This document shows, piece by piece, positions 39,927-48,997 of a stretch of 64,000 bases of DNA. Below the pieces are notes generated by a model. The model saw nothing but the letters and a program-made list of their open reading frames with translations, searched no databases and was not told the origin of the DNA. The DNA comes from Rhizobiales bacterium GAS188. GTDB taxonomy: Bacteria; Pseudomonadota; Alphaproteobacteria; Rhizobiales; Beijerinckiaceae. The stretch covers positions 8,007,001 through 8,071,000 of the forward strand of contig FNSS01000001.1 in the NCBI GenBank assembly GCA_900104855.1. Reading direction: 5' to 3'. How positions within the stretch are numbered: position 1 is the stretch's first letter; each line of letters begins with the position of its first letter. A program made the translations under genes and the position numbers.

Positions 39927-40562
39927 ATGGAATCTCCGCCCGAATCGGATGCACTCGCCATCCCAGCCCCGCCCGATGATCTGTGCTTGGGCTTCGTCAA
40001 CACCCGCTATTGGCGAGGCAGCGAGGTCTCGACCGAGGAGCTCAACAGCCTCGACGATCTCTTGGCCTGGTGTGGAGCCAAGGCTGGGGCGGGCCCGGAG
40101 CTGCTGCGACAGGCAAGGGAGGAGCTTCCCGCAGGGTCGCCCGAGGCGGAAAGCGACTTCAGGCAGGCGATCGCGTTGCGCGAAGCGCTCGCTGCGATCT
40201 TCAGAGCAACCGCCGAGGAACGCAGCCCGGCGAAAGAGCATCTCGCAGCCCTTGATGAGGCCCTTGCGGCGGCGCCTGCGCGCTCGCGCATCTTGCGCAG
40301 TGGCGGCGACTATTTCTGGCAGGTCGCGCAGCCTGAACCCGCGCTTCGCCTCTTGCTCGCCCCGGTCTTGTGGTCGGCCGCGGATCTGCTCACCGGCAAG
40401 CGGCTCGGTCGCGTACGGCGCTGCGGCAATGATCGCTGCTTGTGGCTGTTCCTCGACGACAGCAAGAGCGGAAATCGCCGCTGGTGCTTCATGAGCTCAT
40501 GCGGCAATCGCGCCAAGGCGCATCGCCATCGGGCCAAGAAGAAGCAGGAAGGCGCCACTTAG
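39927..40562 (+). CDS. CGNR zinc-finger/ABATE domain regulator
   Basis: A 211-residue protein with an N-terminal ABATE-type stress-sensor-like region (LCLGFVNTRYWRGSEVSTEE) and a C-terminal zinc finger: RRCGNDRCLWLFLDDSK then RRWCFMSSCGNRAKAHRHR, the last containing the family-defining CGNR. Function is presumed transcriptional. ATG 39927 is listed; a GTG at 39918 is also in frame. It is divergent from a VOC gene across the twin operator, suggesting autoregulation. Confidence 0.88.
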   Translation: MESPPESDALAIPAPPDDLCLGFVNTRYWRGSEVSTEELNSLDDLLAWCGAKAGAGPELLRQAREELPAGSPEAESDFRQAIALREALAAIFRATAEERSPAKEHLAALDEALAAAPARSRILRSGGDYFWQVAQPEPALRLLLAPVLWSAADLLTGKRLGRVRRCGNDRCLWLFLDDSKSGNRRWCFMSSCGNRAKAHRHRAKKKQEGAT

Positions 40563-40584
40563 GGCGCTACACCCTTGGCGGAGC

Positions 40585-41274
40585 CTATTCGCCGTCGACG
40601 ATCTTGCCGTCCCGCAAGGTGACGCGACGATCCATACGCGAAGCGAGATCGAGATTATGCGTCGCGACCAGCGCCGCGAGGCCGGTGCCGCGCACGATGG
40701 CGCCGAGCATGGCGAAGACGCGTTCGGCGGTCGGCGGGTCGAGATTGCCGGTCGGCTCGTCGGCGAGCAGGACGCGCGGCGCATTGGCGATGGCGCGTCC
40801 GATGGCGACACGCTGCTGCTCACCGCCCGACAGCGCCGCCGGGCGATGGCTCGAGCGCTCGGCGAGGCCGAGCACGCGCAACAGCTCGCCCGCTCGCTTG
40901 CGCGCCTCCGCGCGCGGCAGGCCGCGCAGCAATTGCGGCAGCATGACGTTCTCCAGCGCCGAGAACTCGCCGAGGAGGTAATGCGACTGGTAGACGAAGC
41001 CGATGGTCTCGCGGCGAAGCTTGGTGCGCGCCGCGTCGTCGAGCTTGGACGAGGACAGGCCATTGATGATCACATCCCCGCCATCCGGGCGCTCCAGCAG
41101 GCCGGCGATATGCAGAAGCGTCGACTTGCCGGCCCCCGACGGGGCGACCAGCGCCACCATCTCGCCGGTGCGCAAGGTGAGGTCGGCGCCGGTGAGGATA
41201 TGGAGGCGCTCATCGCCTTGCGCGTAATGGCGCTCGACGCCGTGGAGCCTCAGGGGCTGAGCTTTCCCGGTCAT
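40585..41274 (-). CDS. lolD: Lipoprotein-releasing ABC transporter ATPase LolD
   Basis: Powers release of lipoproteins from the inner membrane to the carrier LolA. The 229-residue ATPase has Walker [18 protein letters not shown], signature [17 protein letters not shown] and Walker [14 protein letters not shown], with [20 protein letters not shown] as the Q-loop. ATG 41274 is the family start; a longer frame to 41421 would overlap lolE. It follows lolE with a palindromic repeat between them. Confidence 0.94.
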   Translation of the reverse strand: MTGKAQPLRLHGVERHYAQGDERLHILTGADLTLRTGEMVALVAPSGAGKSTLLHIAGLLERPDGGDVIINGLSSSKLDDAARTKLRRETIGFVYQSHYLLGEFSALENVMLPQLLRGLPRAEARKRAGELLRVLGLAERSSHRPAALSGGEQQRVAIGRAIANAPRVLLADEPTGNLDPPTAERVFAMLGAIVRGTGLAALVATHNLDLASRMDRRVTLRDGKIVDGE

Positions 41275-41275
41275 C

Positions 41276-41322
41276 GCATCATCCCGAAAAGGGGCTTTCC
41301 GCTTTTCGGAACCGGATGATGC
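41276..41322. repeat. REP-like extragenic palindrome
   Basis: GCATCATC-CCGAAAAG pairs with CTTTTCGG and GGATGATGC in a long, slightly asymmetric hairpin within the 64-base lolE-lolD gap. The core CCGAAAAG...CTTTTCGG and the GCATCAT/ATGATGC ends match the palindrome that is common between genes in Rhizobiales. Confidence 0.75.
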
Positions 41323-41338
41323 GACGTCAAGTGAGCCC

Positions 41339-42613
41339 TCAGCCACGGCGCAATTGCTCCACGGGGTCGAGCGAGGCGGCTTTCCAGGCCGGATAGAGCG
41401 TCGCCAGCAGCGAGAGCACAAATGCGATCATCGTGATGGTCGCCACTTCGTGCCAGTCGAGCACGGCCGGCAATTGCGACAGGAAATAGAGCTCGGGCGA
41501 GAACAAAGTGGTGCCGGTTAGGCGCGACAGGAATTGGCGGATCGACTCGACGTTCAACGTGATGAGAAGGCCGAGCAGGAAGCCCGCGAAGGTGCCGGCG
41601 ACGCCGATGGCACCGCCCGTCAACAGGAAGACACGCATGATCGTGCCCTGCGTCGCTCCCATGGTGCGCAGAATTGCGATGGCCGAGCCTTTGTCCTTCA
41701 CCAGCATGATCATGCCCGACACGATATTGAGGGCTGCGACCAGCACGATCAGCAGGAGGATCAGGAACATGACGTTGCGCTCGACCGCAAGCGCGCTGAA
41801 GAAGGTGCGGTTGCTCTGGCGCCAATCGGTGATCAGCGTCGGGCGCCCCGCAGCCTTCTCGATGACCGGTCGCATCTCGTCGATGCGGTCGGGGTTGTCG
41901 AGGAATACTTCGATTACGGTCGCCTCACCCTCCTTGTCGAAGAAGTTGTCGGCCTCCCGAAAGGGAATGAAGACATTCGACGAATCAATGACCGACATGC
42001 CGGCCTCGAACTCGGCGACGACCGTGTAGGCCTTGAGCCGCGGCACGACGCCCATGGGGGTGGTGGCGCCGCGCGGCGAGATCAAGGTCACCTTGTCGCC
42101 TACGGTGACACCGAGTTGCTGGGCAAGCCGCAAGCCGATGGCGATATTGGCCGCAGCGTCGAAATCCTCGAGGCCGCCATAGCGGATATTCTTGGCGACG
42201 CCCGGCACCTTGGCGAGATCGGCGCCCGCCATGCCCCGCACCAGCGCGAAGGCCGCACCGTTCGGCGAGGAGACGAGCGCCTGGCCTTCGATGAAGCCCT
42301 TGGCCGAAGCGACGCCTGGCACCTTCGACAGGCGCTCGACCACATCCTTGTAGTCGGTCAGCGGTGCCTCGATCGGGTTCAGCAGAAAATGGCCGTTGAA
42401 GCCCAAGAACTTGGCATAGAGCTCCTGGCGGAAGCCGCCCATCACCGACATCACGATGATCAAAGTCGCGACGCCGAGCATCACCCCGATGAAGGAGAAA
42501 ATGGCGATGACCGAGATGAAGCTGTCCTTGCCCCGCGCCCGCAGATAGCGCAGCGCCAGCATGCGCTCGATGGCCGAGAAGGCGCGAGGAGAACTCAGGG
42601 CGTCAGCCGGCAT
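41339..42613 (-). CDS. lolE: Lipoprotein-releasing ABC transporter permease (LolC/LolE)
   Basis: Inner-membrane partner of LolD. The 424 residues have the family start [20 protein letters not shown], a first TM segment ([20 protein letters not shown]), a large periplasmic domain (about 50-275), and three C-terminal TM segments with [20 protein letters not shown] and [19 protein letters not shown]. It is a single fused-type permease, as usual in alphaproteobacteria, and could be called lolC. It follows proS by about 100 bases. Confidence 0.93.
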   Translation of the reverse strand: MPADALSSPRAFSAIERMLALRYLRARGKDSFISVIAIFSFIGVMLGVATLIIVMSVMGGFRQELYAKFLGFNGHFLLNPIEAPLTDYKDVVERLSKVPGVASAKGFIEGQALVSSPNGAAFALVRGMAGADLAKVPGVAKNIRYGGLEDFDAAANIAIGLRLAQQLGVTVGDKVTLISPRGATTPMGVVPRLKAYTVVAEFEAGMSVIDSSNVFIPFREADNFFDKEGEATVIEVFLDNPDRIDEMRPVIEKAAGRPTLITDWRQSNRTFFSALAVERNVMFLILLLIVLVAALNIVSGMIMLVKDKGSAIAILRTMGATQGTIMRVFLLTGGAIGVAGTFAGFLLGLLITLNVESIRQFLSRLTGTTLFSPELYFLSQLPAVLDWHEVATITMIAFVLSLLATLYPAWKAASLDPVEQLRRG

Positions 42614-42712
42614 GCGCTTGTCCAGATCTCCTCGGCGTCTCGCCTTTCGAATGCTGATGCGCCAAGAACAAGGCGGATATTCGGCTCACGACACTGGCAG
42701 ACCCGCCGCCCA

Positions 42713-44038
42713 TCATCCGCCGGTCACCAAGGCGACTGCATCTTCGATCGAGACCGATTGGCGTTCGCCCGTGGCCCGGCGCTTCACCTCGACCTTGCCC
42801 TCCGCAAGGCCTTTCGGCCCGGCGATGATCTGCCAGGGCAGGCCGATGAGATCGGCGGTCGCGAATTTGCCGCCCGGGCGCTCTTCCGTGTCGTCGATCA
42901 GTGCCTCCCTGCCCTTGGCGGCGAGCGCAGCCTCAAGCTCGGCGCAAGCGCGATCGCAGGCGCCATCTCCCGGCCGCAGATTGAGGAGCGAGACGTCGAA
43001 GGGCGCGACGGAATCGGGCCAGACGATGCCTTGCTCGTCATGGGACGCCTCGATCACCGCGGCGACGAGGCGCGAAGGGCCGATGCCGTAGGATCCCATA
43101 TGCACCGGACGCTCGCTGCCGTCAGGGCCCGCCACCACCGCCTTCATCGGCTCGGAATATTTCGTGCCGAAATAGAAGATATGCCCGACCTCGATGCCGC
43201 GCGCCGTCACCTGCTTGTCGGCGGGCACGGCAGCGAAGGCATCGGCCTCGTGCTTCTCCGAGGTCGCGGCATAGAGCGAGGTCCATTTCGCCACGATCTC
43301 CTTGAGCGCCTGCGGATCGTCGAAATTGGTGTTCGGCCCGGGGACTCTGAAATCGAGATAGTCCTTGTGGCAATAGACCTCGCTCTCCCCGGTCGAGGCG
43401 AGGATAATGAACTCATGGCTCATATCGCCGCCGATCGGACCGGATTCGGCGCGCATCGGGATCGATTTCAGGCCGAGCCGCTCGAAGGTGCGCAGATAGG
43501 CGACGAACATCTTGTTATAGGAGTGGCGTGCCCCCTCCTGGTCGAGATCGAAGGAATAAGCGTCCTTCATCAGGAACTCGCGCGAACGCATGGTGCCGAA
43601 GCGCGGCCGGATCTCGTCGCGGAACTTCCACTGGATATGGTAGAGATTCAGCGGCAGATGCTTGTAGGAGCGCACATAGGCGCGGAAGATCTCGGTGATC
43701 ATCTCTTCATTGGTCGGCCCATAGAGCATCTCGCGCTCATGCCGGTCCGAAATGCGCAACATCTCCTTGCCATAGGCATCGTAGCGCCCGCTCTCGCGCC
43801 ACAGCTCCGCCGATTGCACGGTCGGCATCAGGAGTTCCAGCGCACCCGAGCGGTTCTGCTCCTCGCGCACGATCTGCGCGATCTTGTTCAGCACCCGTAG
43901 CCCGAAGGGCAGGAAGGCGTAGATGCCGACGCTCTCCTGGCGCACCAAGCCTGCCCGCAGCATCAGCCGATGCGAGACGATCTCGGCATCCTTGGGAGTT
44001 TCACGCAGGATCGGCAGGAAATAACGGGAAAGTCGCAT
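42713..44038 (-). CDS. proS: Prolyl-tRNA synthetase (short alphaproteobacterial type)
   Basis: Charges tRNA-Pro. The 441-residue class II enzyme lacks the inserted editing domain of E. coli ProS, as in other alphaproteobacteria. Motif 2 region is [20 protein letters not shown] and motif 3 region is [20 protein letters not shown]. The anticodon domain ([19 protein letters not shown]) is C-terminal. ATG 44038. Confidence 0.96.
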   Translation of the reverse strand: MRLSRYFLPILRETPKDAEIVSHRLMLRAGLVRQESVGIYAFLPFGLRVLNKIAQIVREEQNRSGALELLMPTVQSAELWRESGRYDAYGKEMLRISDRHEREMLYGPTNEEMITEIFRAYVRSYKHLPLNLYHIQWKFRDEIRPRFGTMRSREFLMKDAYSFDLDQEGARHSYNKMFVAYLRTFERLGLKSIPMRAESGPIGGDMSHEFIILASTGESEVYCHKDYLDFRVPGPNTNFDDPQALKEIVAKWTSLYAATSEKHEADAFAAVPADKQVTARGIEVGHIFYFGTKYSEPMKAVVAGPDGSERPVHMGSYGIGPSRLVAAVIEASHDEQGIVWPDSVAPFDVSLLNLRPGDGACDRACAELEAALAAKGREALIDDTEERPGGKFATADLIGLPWQIIAGPKGLAEGKVEVKRRATGERQSVSIEDAVALVTGG

Positions 44039-44319
44039 GACGGTCCTGATGCAAGGGAAAAATCGGGTGTAAGGGAAGAATCGCGGCGCGGTCGATGACG
44101 TCGCGCCGCATCACAAAGCCCAAGCTCCTCGCAAACACAAGTCGCTCCTCAAACACAAGTCGGGTATTCGCGGCCGTCATGAGTCAGACGTCATGAGTCT
44201 GGCCTGGCGCGGTCGGCCAAAGAGAGACCTCTTCCATACCATCGCGTCAATTGCGAAATTTTTTTTACACAACCCCACCTGCAGCGTGACAAGCATGCGG
44301 GGCGGTGCTATGCATTTGC
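44039..44319. other. Gap upstream of proS
   Basis: Holds short direct repeats: two copies of AAACACAAGTCG (about 44133 and 44151) and two of TCATGAGTC (about 44179 and 44193). A promoter for the downstream small RNA is at 44286-44314. No coding frame. Confidence 0.45.
44286..44314 (+). promoter_or_regulatory. Candidate promoter of the small RNA
   Basis: GTGACA (44286-44291), a 17-base spacer and TATGCA (44309-44314) approach the alphaproteobacterial sigma-70 pattern TTGACN-N17-CTATAT. Transcription would start near 44320, just before the structured region. Confidence 0.45.
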
Positions 44320-44455
44320 GCAGACTGGCTATGCATTCAGCAAGCCAGCGGCCCGAGTCTTGGGAGGAACGCTGGCCCCTTTCGGCATGCGAAAGGCGGA
44401 ATCAGCGAATAAGAAATTCCTGAAAGCAGAGCCGAGGCTCTGCTTTTCTTTTTTT
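44320..44455 (+). ncRNA. Candidate structured small RNA with Rho-independent terminator
   Basis: No coding frame fits, but three consecutive hairpins do. First, GCCAGCG (44344-44350) pairs with CGCTGGC (44370-44376) and encloses an inner CCCGA/TTGGG stem. Second, CCTTTCG (44378-44384) pairs with CGAAAGG (44390-44396) around GCATG. Third, AGCAGAGC (44425-44432) pairs with GCTCTGCT (44437-44444), followed by TTTCTTTTTTT, a textbook terminator. A promoter-like pair lies just upstream. Size would be about 135 nucleotides. It does not match tmRNA, RNase P or 4.5S RNA motifs. It could be a new regulatory RNA or a divergent known one such as 6S. Confidence 0.65.
44425..44455 (+). terminator. Rho-independent terminator
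   Basis: An 8-10 base stem (AAAGCAGAGC with GCTCTGCTTT) capped by a CGAG tetraloop is followed by a run of T with one C. There is no plus-strand gene to end here other than the small RNA proposed above. Confidence 0.8.
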
Positions 44456-44492
44456 GGGCCTGCCTTCAGCGCGTCATTTCGCCCCAAGCCCC

Positions 44493-44680
44493 CTGGGACT
44501 GCGGCCCTCTTGGTTGCTCTTCTTCCCGGTGGGTGACACCAGCCTCAGCATTTTCAAGAGCGGGCGAGGACGCCCGCGGTCCCACCGCGCTGGGATCGCG
44601 ACCGTCTCGGTCGCTCTTCTTCTCTGCGGTGGCGACCTCGCCGTTCACGACAGGGCGCGAGGACGCCGGCGTTCCAGGCG
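44493..44680. repeat. Two degenerate tandem copies of a ~95-base repeat
   Basis: CTGGGACTGCGGCCCTCTTG at 44493 returns as CTGGGATCGCGACCGTCTCG at 44590, and both continue into GCTCTTCTT. Both copies end with GAGGACGCC in a GC-rich block (44566 and 44659). The copies are about 70% alike. They lie between the small RNA and the binding-protein gene. Confidence 0.6.
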
Positions 44681-44688
44681 CCCCGCTC

Positions 44689-45897
44689 TTATTTCTTGAG
44701 GAAGCCGCAGGCTTGCGGGTCGGCAGGCAGGAAAGCGTCCTTGGCGGCGATCGAGCGGATCTTCTTGTAATAATCCCAGGGCGCCTTGCTCTCCTGCGGG
44801 GTCTTCACCTGATAGAGCGCCACGTCATACATGACGCGGCCATCCTCGCGCAGCGAGGCCGGGTGGCCGAAATAGTCGATCGGCGCCTTGCGCATCGCCT
44901 CCATCACCGCATCGGGAGCCTTGCTTTTCGCGGCAGCGATGGCGGCGAGGTAATGCTTCACCTCGGCATAGGCGTTGGCCTGCGCCTTGGTCGGCATGCG
45001 GCCATTGAACTCCGCCGCGAAGCGCTTGGCGAAGGCGCGCGTCTGATCGTCATCATCCCAGTAGAAGCCGGTGGTGACGAACAGGCCCTGCGCCACCTTC
45101 AGGCCGAGCGAATGCACGTCGCTGATGAACAGCAAGAGGCCGGTGAGCTTCTGGCGCCCGTCATGGCCGACCCCGAATTCAGCCGCCTGCTTGATCGAGT
45201 TGATGGTATCGCCCGCCGAATTGGCCAAGGCGATCACATTGGCGTTCGATTGCTGGGCCTGCAACAGGGCCGAGGCGTAGTCGGTCGCGTTCAAGGGATG
45301 CAGCGCATGCCCGACCACATGGCCGCCGAGCGCGGTCACCACCTGGCTCGCGGCGTCCTCCATGGTGTGGCCGAAGGCGAAATCGGCCGTCAGGAAGAAC
45401 CAGTCCTTGCCGCCCTCCTGAACGAGCGCACGGGCGGTGCCCGCCGCGAGTGCATTGGTGTCGTCGGCGAAATGTACGGTGTAGGGCGAGCATTGCTTGC
45501 CGGTGAGCTCGGTGCTGGCGCCTTCATTGATGAGCAGGATCTTCTTCTGGGCGCGGGCCACGTTCTGCACGGCGAGCGCCACGGGCGTCACCGGCAAGCC
45601 GACGATGGCATCGACGCTCTCGACCTCGAACCAGCGCCGCGCCGTCTGGGCCGCGCTGTCGGGCTTGTTGAGGGTATCGGCCTGCACCACCTCGATCGGC
45701 TGGCCGAGCAGCTGACCGCCGGCCTCCTTCACGGCCATCTTGACGGCGGCGACCACGCCCGTCCCGCCGGAATCGGCCGCAAAACCCGAAAGGTCGGTGA
45801 GCACGCCGATCTTCACCGGCGCCTCGGCGGCTTGCCCCGCAAAGCTTCCCGCAAGCAGAGCCGCAAAGCCGAGCCCCGCCATCACACGAAATCGCAT
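44689..45897 (-). CDS. Branched-chain amino acid-type ABC substrate-binding protein
   Basis: A periplasmic LivK/LivJ-type binding protein of 402 residues. It has a signal peptide (MAGLGFAALLAGSFAGQAAE), then PVKIGVLTDLSGFAADSGGT, the usual start of peripheral-binding-protein type 1 domains, with DAIVGLPVTPVALAVQNVAR and FLTADFAFGHTMEDAASQVV in the two lobes. The ligand may be an amino acid, amide or aromatic acid. ATG 45897 has GGAGG upstream; the frame extends to 46113. No cognate permeases are adjacent, so it is an orphan in this window. Confidence 0.9.
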   Translation of the reverse strand: MRFRVMAGLGFAALLAGSFAGQAAEAPVKIGVLTDLSGFAADSGGTGVVAAVKMAVKEAGGQLLGQPIEVVQADTLNKPDSAAQTARRWFEVESVDAIVGLPVTPVALAVQNVARAQKKILLINEGASTELTGKQCSPYTVHFADDTNALAAGTARALVQEGGKDWFFLTADFAFGHTMEDAASQVVTALGGHVVGHALHPLNATDYASALLQAQQSNANVIALANSAGDTINSIKQAAEFGVGHDGRQKLTGLLLFISDVHSLGLKVAQGLFVTTGFYWDDDDQTRAFAKRFAAEFNGRMPTKAQANAYAEVKHYLAAIAAAKSKAPDAVMEAMRKAPIDYFGHPASLREDGRVMYDVALYQVKTPQESKAPWDYYKKIRSIAAKDAFLPADPQACGFLKK

Positions 45898-46184
45898 CCC
45901 ATCCTCCCCTTCAGCCCTGCGTCTCGCGCTGGCCAATCCCAGACCCCACCCGGCTCGAGCGTCGCCAGGAACTGACCACACAGAGCCAGAGAGGCTGACT
46001 ACAAGGGAGGCTGGACTAGCAGGGAAGAGGCCGATCTGGATAGAGGGTCCGGCCGCCGCCCGGCAGCGATCGGCCGGCACAGAGGGCCGAAGCGGAGGCG
46101 ATCGCGACGGCACCTTTCCGATGTCGATCGAACAAAGAGGCGCTGACCCTTCAAGACGTGGGCCGCGCCCCTTCTGAAGCCGGC

Positions 46185-46799
46185 TCAGTTGCCGCTGATA
46201 TCGCGGGCGGCGCGCGCCAGGATCTCGGCGATGCGGCGCTGCTCTTCGAGGGACGCGTCACGTTTCTCGTCGAGCGCCGAGCGCAACAGGCGGCGCGCCG
46301 CCATCATTTCGGATGCACGCCAATCCTCTCTCGAGAATGCGCGGCGGACCCCTTCCATCTTCTGCCCTACCCTCTCGATCTGCGACAGGATGGCGTCTGC
46401 AACCTCCTTGCGCTCCTTCAGGAAGGCAAGGCCCGCCTCGGTCGGGCTGTAGAGCTTGCGGGAGGCATCGGCCGCCACGGTCGCATAGCCGATCTCTTCG
46501 AGATAGGTCAGCGCCGGATAGATGACGCCGGGGCTCGGCGCATAGAAGCCGTTGGAGCGCTCCTCCAACGCCTTGATGATCTCGTAGCCATGGCTCGGCT
46601 TCACGGCGATCAAGGCCAGGATCAGCAGTTGCAGATCGCTGCCGGACAGCTTTCGCCCGGTGCGGAATCCGCGCCCACCCATTTCGCCTTCATCGGCGAA
46701 GCCCCCGGCAAAACGCCCGAAGCCATGCCGGCCATGATGGCGCGGGCCGAAGGCGCTTTCGGCGCGACAGGCCCATTCGCGGAAATAGTGACGATACAT
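46185..46799 (-). CDS. PadR-family regulator with His-rich N-terminus
   Basis: A 204-residue PadR protein. The winged helix is LLILALIAVKPSHGYEIIKA, then LEERSNGFYAPSPGVIYPAL and TYLEEIGYATVAADASRKLY. The ~60-residue N-terminal extension is rich in His and Gly (FGPRHHGRHGFGRFAGGF), as in the metal-responsive YqjI. GGAG lies 7 bases before ATG 46799. It is divergent from the NitT/TauT-like transporter, with a 40-base palindrome upstream of its own start. Metal sensing is an inference from the extension. Confidence 0.88.
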   Translation of the reverse strand: MYRHYFREWACRAESAFGPRHHGRHGFGRFAGGFADEGEMGGRGFRTGRKLSGSDLQLLILALIAVKPSHGYEIIKALEERSNGFYAPSPGVIYPALTYLEEIGYATVAADASRKLYSPTEAGLAFLKERKEVADAILSQIERVGQKMEGVRRAFSREDWRASEMMAARRLLRSALDEKRDASLEEQRRIAEILARAARDISGN

Positions 46800-47140
46800 G
46801 CGGCACTCCTCTTGTTGGTTAGATGTGTTCATTGGTCGCTAGATGCATTTTACGATATATATCTTACGATGTATCTAGCGGCACTCGGTGGTTCCGTCAA
46901 GAGCGGGGCGTGCCATTCCCGGGTCGGCCCATTCGCCTGTCACCGCAGCGACATATGTCCCGCTTACGCAAAGAGAATCGGCGGCGGCCAGGCGAGTTTC
47001 GAGGCCCTTTCGAGGTTGCGGCCTTCTGACGCGTATGCGGCTGCCGCAGGTCTCGTACTCGGCCCTTGCAATTCTCCTGGCTTTGGTTCAGCGCAAACGC
47101 CGGCAACCGGTCCTGAGCGGCCAAGACATGGATTTCGGCC
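46800..47140. other. Divergent gap PadR-ABC transporter
   Basis: This 341-base gap holds the PadR palindrome at 46839-46878 and otherwise no recognised element. I looked for a thiamine or cobalamin riboswitch before the permease and saw none. Confidence 0.4.
46839..46878. promoter_or_regulatory. 40-base palindrome upstream of the PadR gene
   Basis: CTAGATGCAT and ATGTATCTAG form a near-perfect inverted repeat (9 of 10) around an AT-rich centre with two TTACGAT copies. It starts 40 bases before the PadR ATG and is strikingly AT-rich for this genome. A PadR operator is the simplest interpretation. Confidence 0.65.
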
Positions 47141-48928
47141 ATGAGACTGTTCTCGAAAGCCGCCGGACTGTCGGGATATCGCGCGACCGGTGCCGTCGAG
47201 CGCCGCGGCTTCTTCCCCAATCAATATGATCTCGCCGCCATCGCGCTGATCCTCGCCGGGCTCGTGCTGGTGGTGGCCGGCGGGCGCCAGATGACCGCGC
47301 CGATGGCCGGGCTCGGCATCGCGCCGATCTCGCTTGATCCGACGAACCTGCCGGCCTATGCGCTGCGCACGGTGCTGCGCATGTTCGCCGGTGTCATCGC
47401 CTCGCTGGTCTTCACCTTCATCTTCGCGACCGCCGCGGCCAAGAGCCGCAAGGCCGAGATCGTCATCATCCCGGCGCTCGACATCCTGCAATCGATCCCG
47501 GTCCTCGGCTTCCTCACCTTCACGGTCACATTCTTCCTCGGCCTGTTCCCCGAGAGCCAGTTGGGCGGCGAGCTCGCCGTGATCTTCGCCATCTTCACAG
47601 CCCAGGCCTGGAACATGGCCTTCAGCTTCTACCAGTCGCTGCGCTCCGTGCCGCATGATCTCGATGAAGCGTCGCGAGCGTTCCAGCTGTCGGGCTGGCA
47701 GCGCTTCTGGCGGCTCGAAGTGCCCTTCGCCACGCCGGGCCTCGTCTGGAACACCATGCTGTCCATGTCGGGCGCCTGGTTCTTCATCGTCGCCTCTGAG
47801 GCGATCTCGGTCGGCGACACGACGGTCAAATTGCCCGGCATCGGCGCCTATCTCGCGCTCGCGATCGATCAGGCGGATGTTCAATCGGTCCTGTATGCGG
47901 TCGGCGCCATGGCGGTCGTGATCCTGCTTTACGACCAGTTGATCTTCCGCCCGATCGTCGCCTGGGCCGACAAGTTCCGGGTCGAGACGACGGCGAGCCA
48001 GGCGCGCCCGAGTTCCTGGATCTACGATCTCGCCAGGCGCACGCGCCTCGTCCACACCGTGACCGGGCCGTTGAGCGCGGCGCTGGGCGCCGTGTCGATG
48101 GCGCGCCTGCCGCGCCTCAGCCTCGGCTCGACGAAGGCTGCCGCAGGCCCCGCGGCGAAAAGCGCGCCGCGCAAGAGCCTCGCCAAGCTCCTCGACTGGG
48201 CGTGGATTGCCGTCGTGCTCGCGGTGGCCGCCTGGGGATTTTGGACCATCTACCACTATGTCAGCGAGACCCTGACGCCCTCGGACCTCGTCACGGCGGT
48301 CGGCCTGTCCTTTCTCACCTTGTTGCGCGTCATCGCCCTCATCGCGCTGTCGACGCTGATCTGGGTGCCGATCGGGGTCTGGATCGGATTGCGCCCAGCC
48401 TGGACCGAGCGCATCCAGCCGCTGGCGCAGTTCCTCGCCGCCTTTCCGGCCAATGTGCTCTACCCGATCGCCGTGATCGTGATCGTGCGCTTCGATCTCA
48501 ACCCCGATATCTGGCTGACGCTCCTCATCATGCTGGGAGCGCAATGGTATATCCTCTTCAACGTCATTGCCGGGGCCAGCGTCTTCCCCAACGACCTCAA
48601 GGAGGCCGCCTCGGTGCTGGGGCTGCGCTCCTGGAACTGGTGGCGCCGGGTGATCCTGCCGGGTATCTTCCCCTATTACGTGACCGGGGCGCTGACCGCG
48701 TCAGGGGGGGCCTGGAATGCCAGCATCGTCGCCGAGATCGTCAAATGGGGCGACACGACGCTCAAGGCCAAGGGCATCGGCGCCTATATCGCGCAGGCGA
48801 CGAGCGATGGCGATTTCCCGCGTGTCGTTCTCGGCATCGCGGCCATGTCCATCTTCGTCATCGTCTTCAACCGGCTCGTCTGGCGCCGGCTCTATGCCTT
48901 TGCTGCCGAACGCACGCGCCTCGATTGA
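47141..48928 (+). CDS. NitT/TauT-like ABC permease, two fused domains
   Basis: A 595-residue protein with two copies of the binding-protein-dependent permease domain. Each has the EAA-loop: DLDEASRAFQLSGWQRFWRL (about residue 178) and DLKEAASVLGLRSWNWWRRV (about 487). Each copy has about six TM segments, joined by a ~90-residue Ala/Ser-rich linker. Fusion means it acts as both membrane halves. It is followed by its ATPase 69 bases downstream. No substrate-binding protein is adjacent. Substrate unknown; the subfamily covers nitrate, taurine and other small anions or nutrients. Confidence 0.9.
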   Translation: MRLFSKAAGLSGYRATGAVERRGFFPNQYDLAAIALILAGLVLVVAGGRQMTAPMAGLGIAPISLDPTNLPAYALRTVLRMFAGVIASLVFTFIFATAAAKSRKAEIVIIPALDILQSIPVLGFLTFTVTFFLGLFPESQLGGELAVIFAIFTAQAWNMAFSFYQSLRSVPHDLDEASRAFQLSGWQRFWRLEVPFATPGLVWNTMLSMSGAWFFIVASEAISVGDTTVKLPGIGAYLALAIDQADVQSVLYAVGAMAVVILLYDQLIFRPIVAWADKFRVETTASQARPSSWIYDLARRTRLVHTVTGPLSAALGAVSMARLPRLSLGSTKAAAGPAAKSAPRKSLAKLLDWAWIAVVLAVAAWGFWTIYHYVSETLTPSDLVTAVGLSFLTLLRVIALIALSTLIWVPIGVWIGLRPAWTERIQPLAQFLAAFPANVLYPIAVIVIVRFDLNPDIWLTLLIMLGAQWYILFNVIAGASVFPNDLKEAASVLGLRSWNWWRRVILPGIFPYYVTGALTASGGAWNASIVAEIVKWGDTTLKAKGIGAYIAQATSDGDFPRVVLGIAAMSIFVIVFNRLVWRRLYAFAAERTRLD

Positions 48929-48997
48929 TCGCCTTCCTCTCCGCGGCCGCGGAGAGGGACATCGCCTCAGCGCCTTTCTCTCCCGAAGAGGTCTTCC

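Noticed and set aside
41534-43900. A 788-residue plus-strand frame opposite lolE and proS
   Set aside because: It spans two well-supported genes on the other strand and has no recognisable motif.
47030-47140. Possible riboswitch before the NitT-like permease
   Set aside because: No thiamine, cobalamin or other consensus core could be found.
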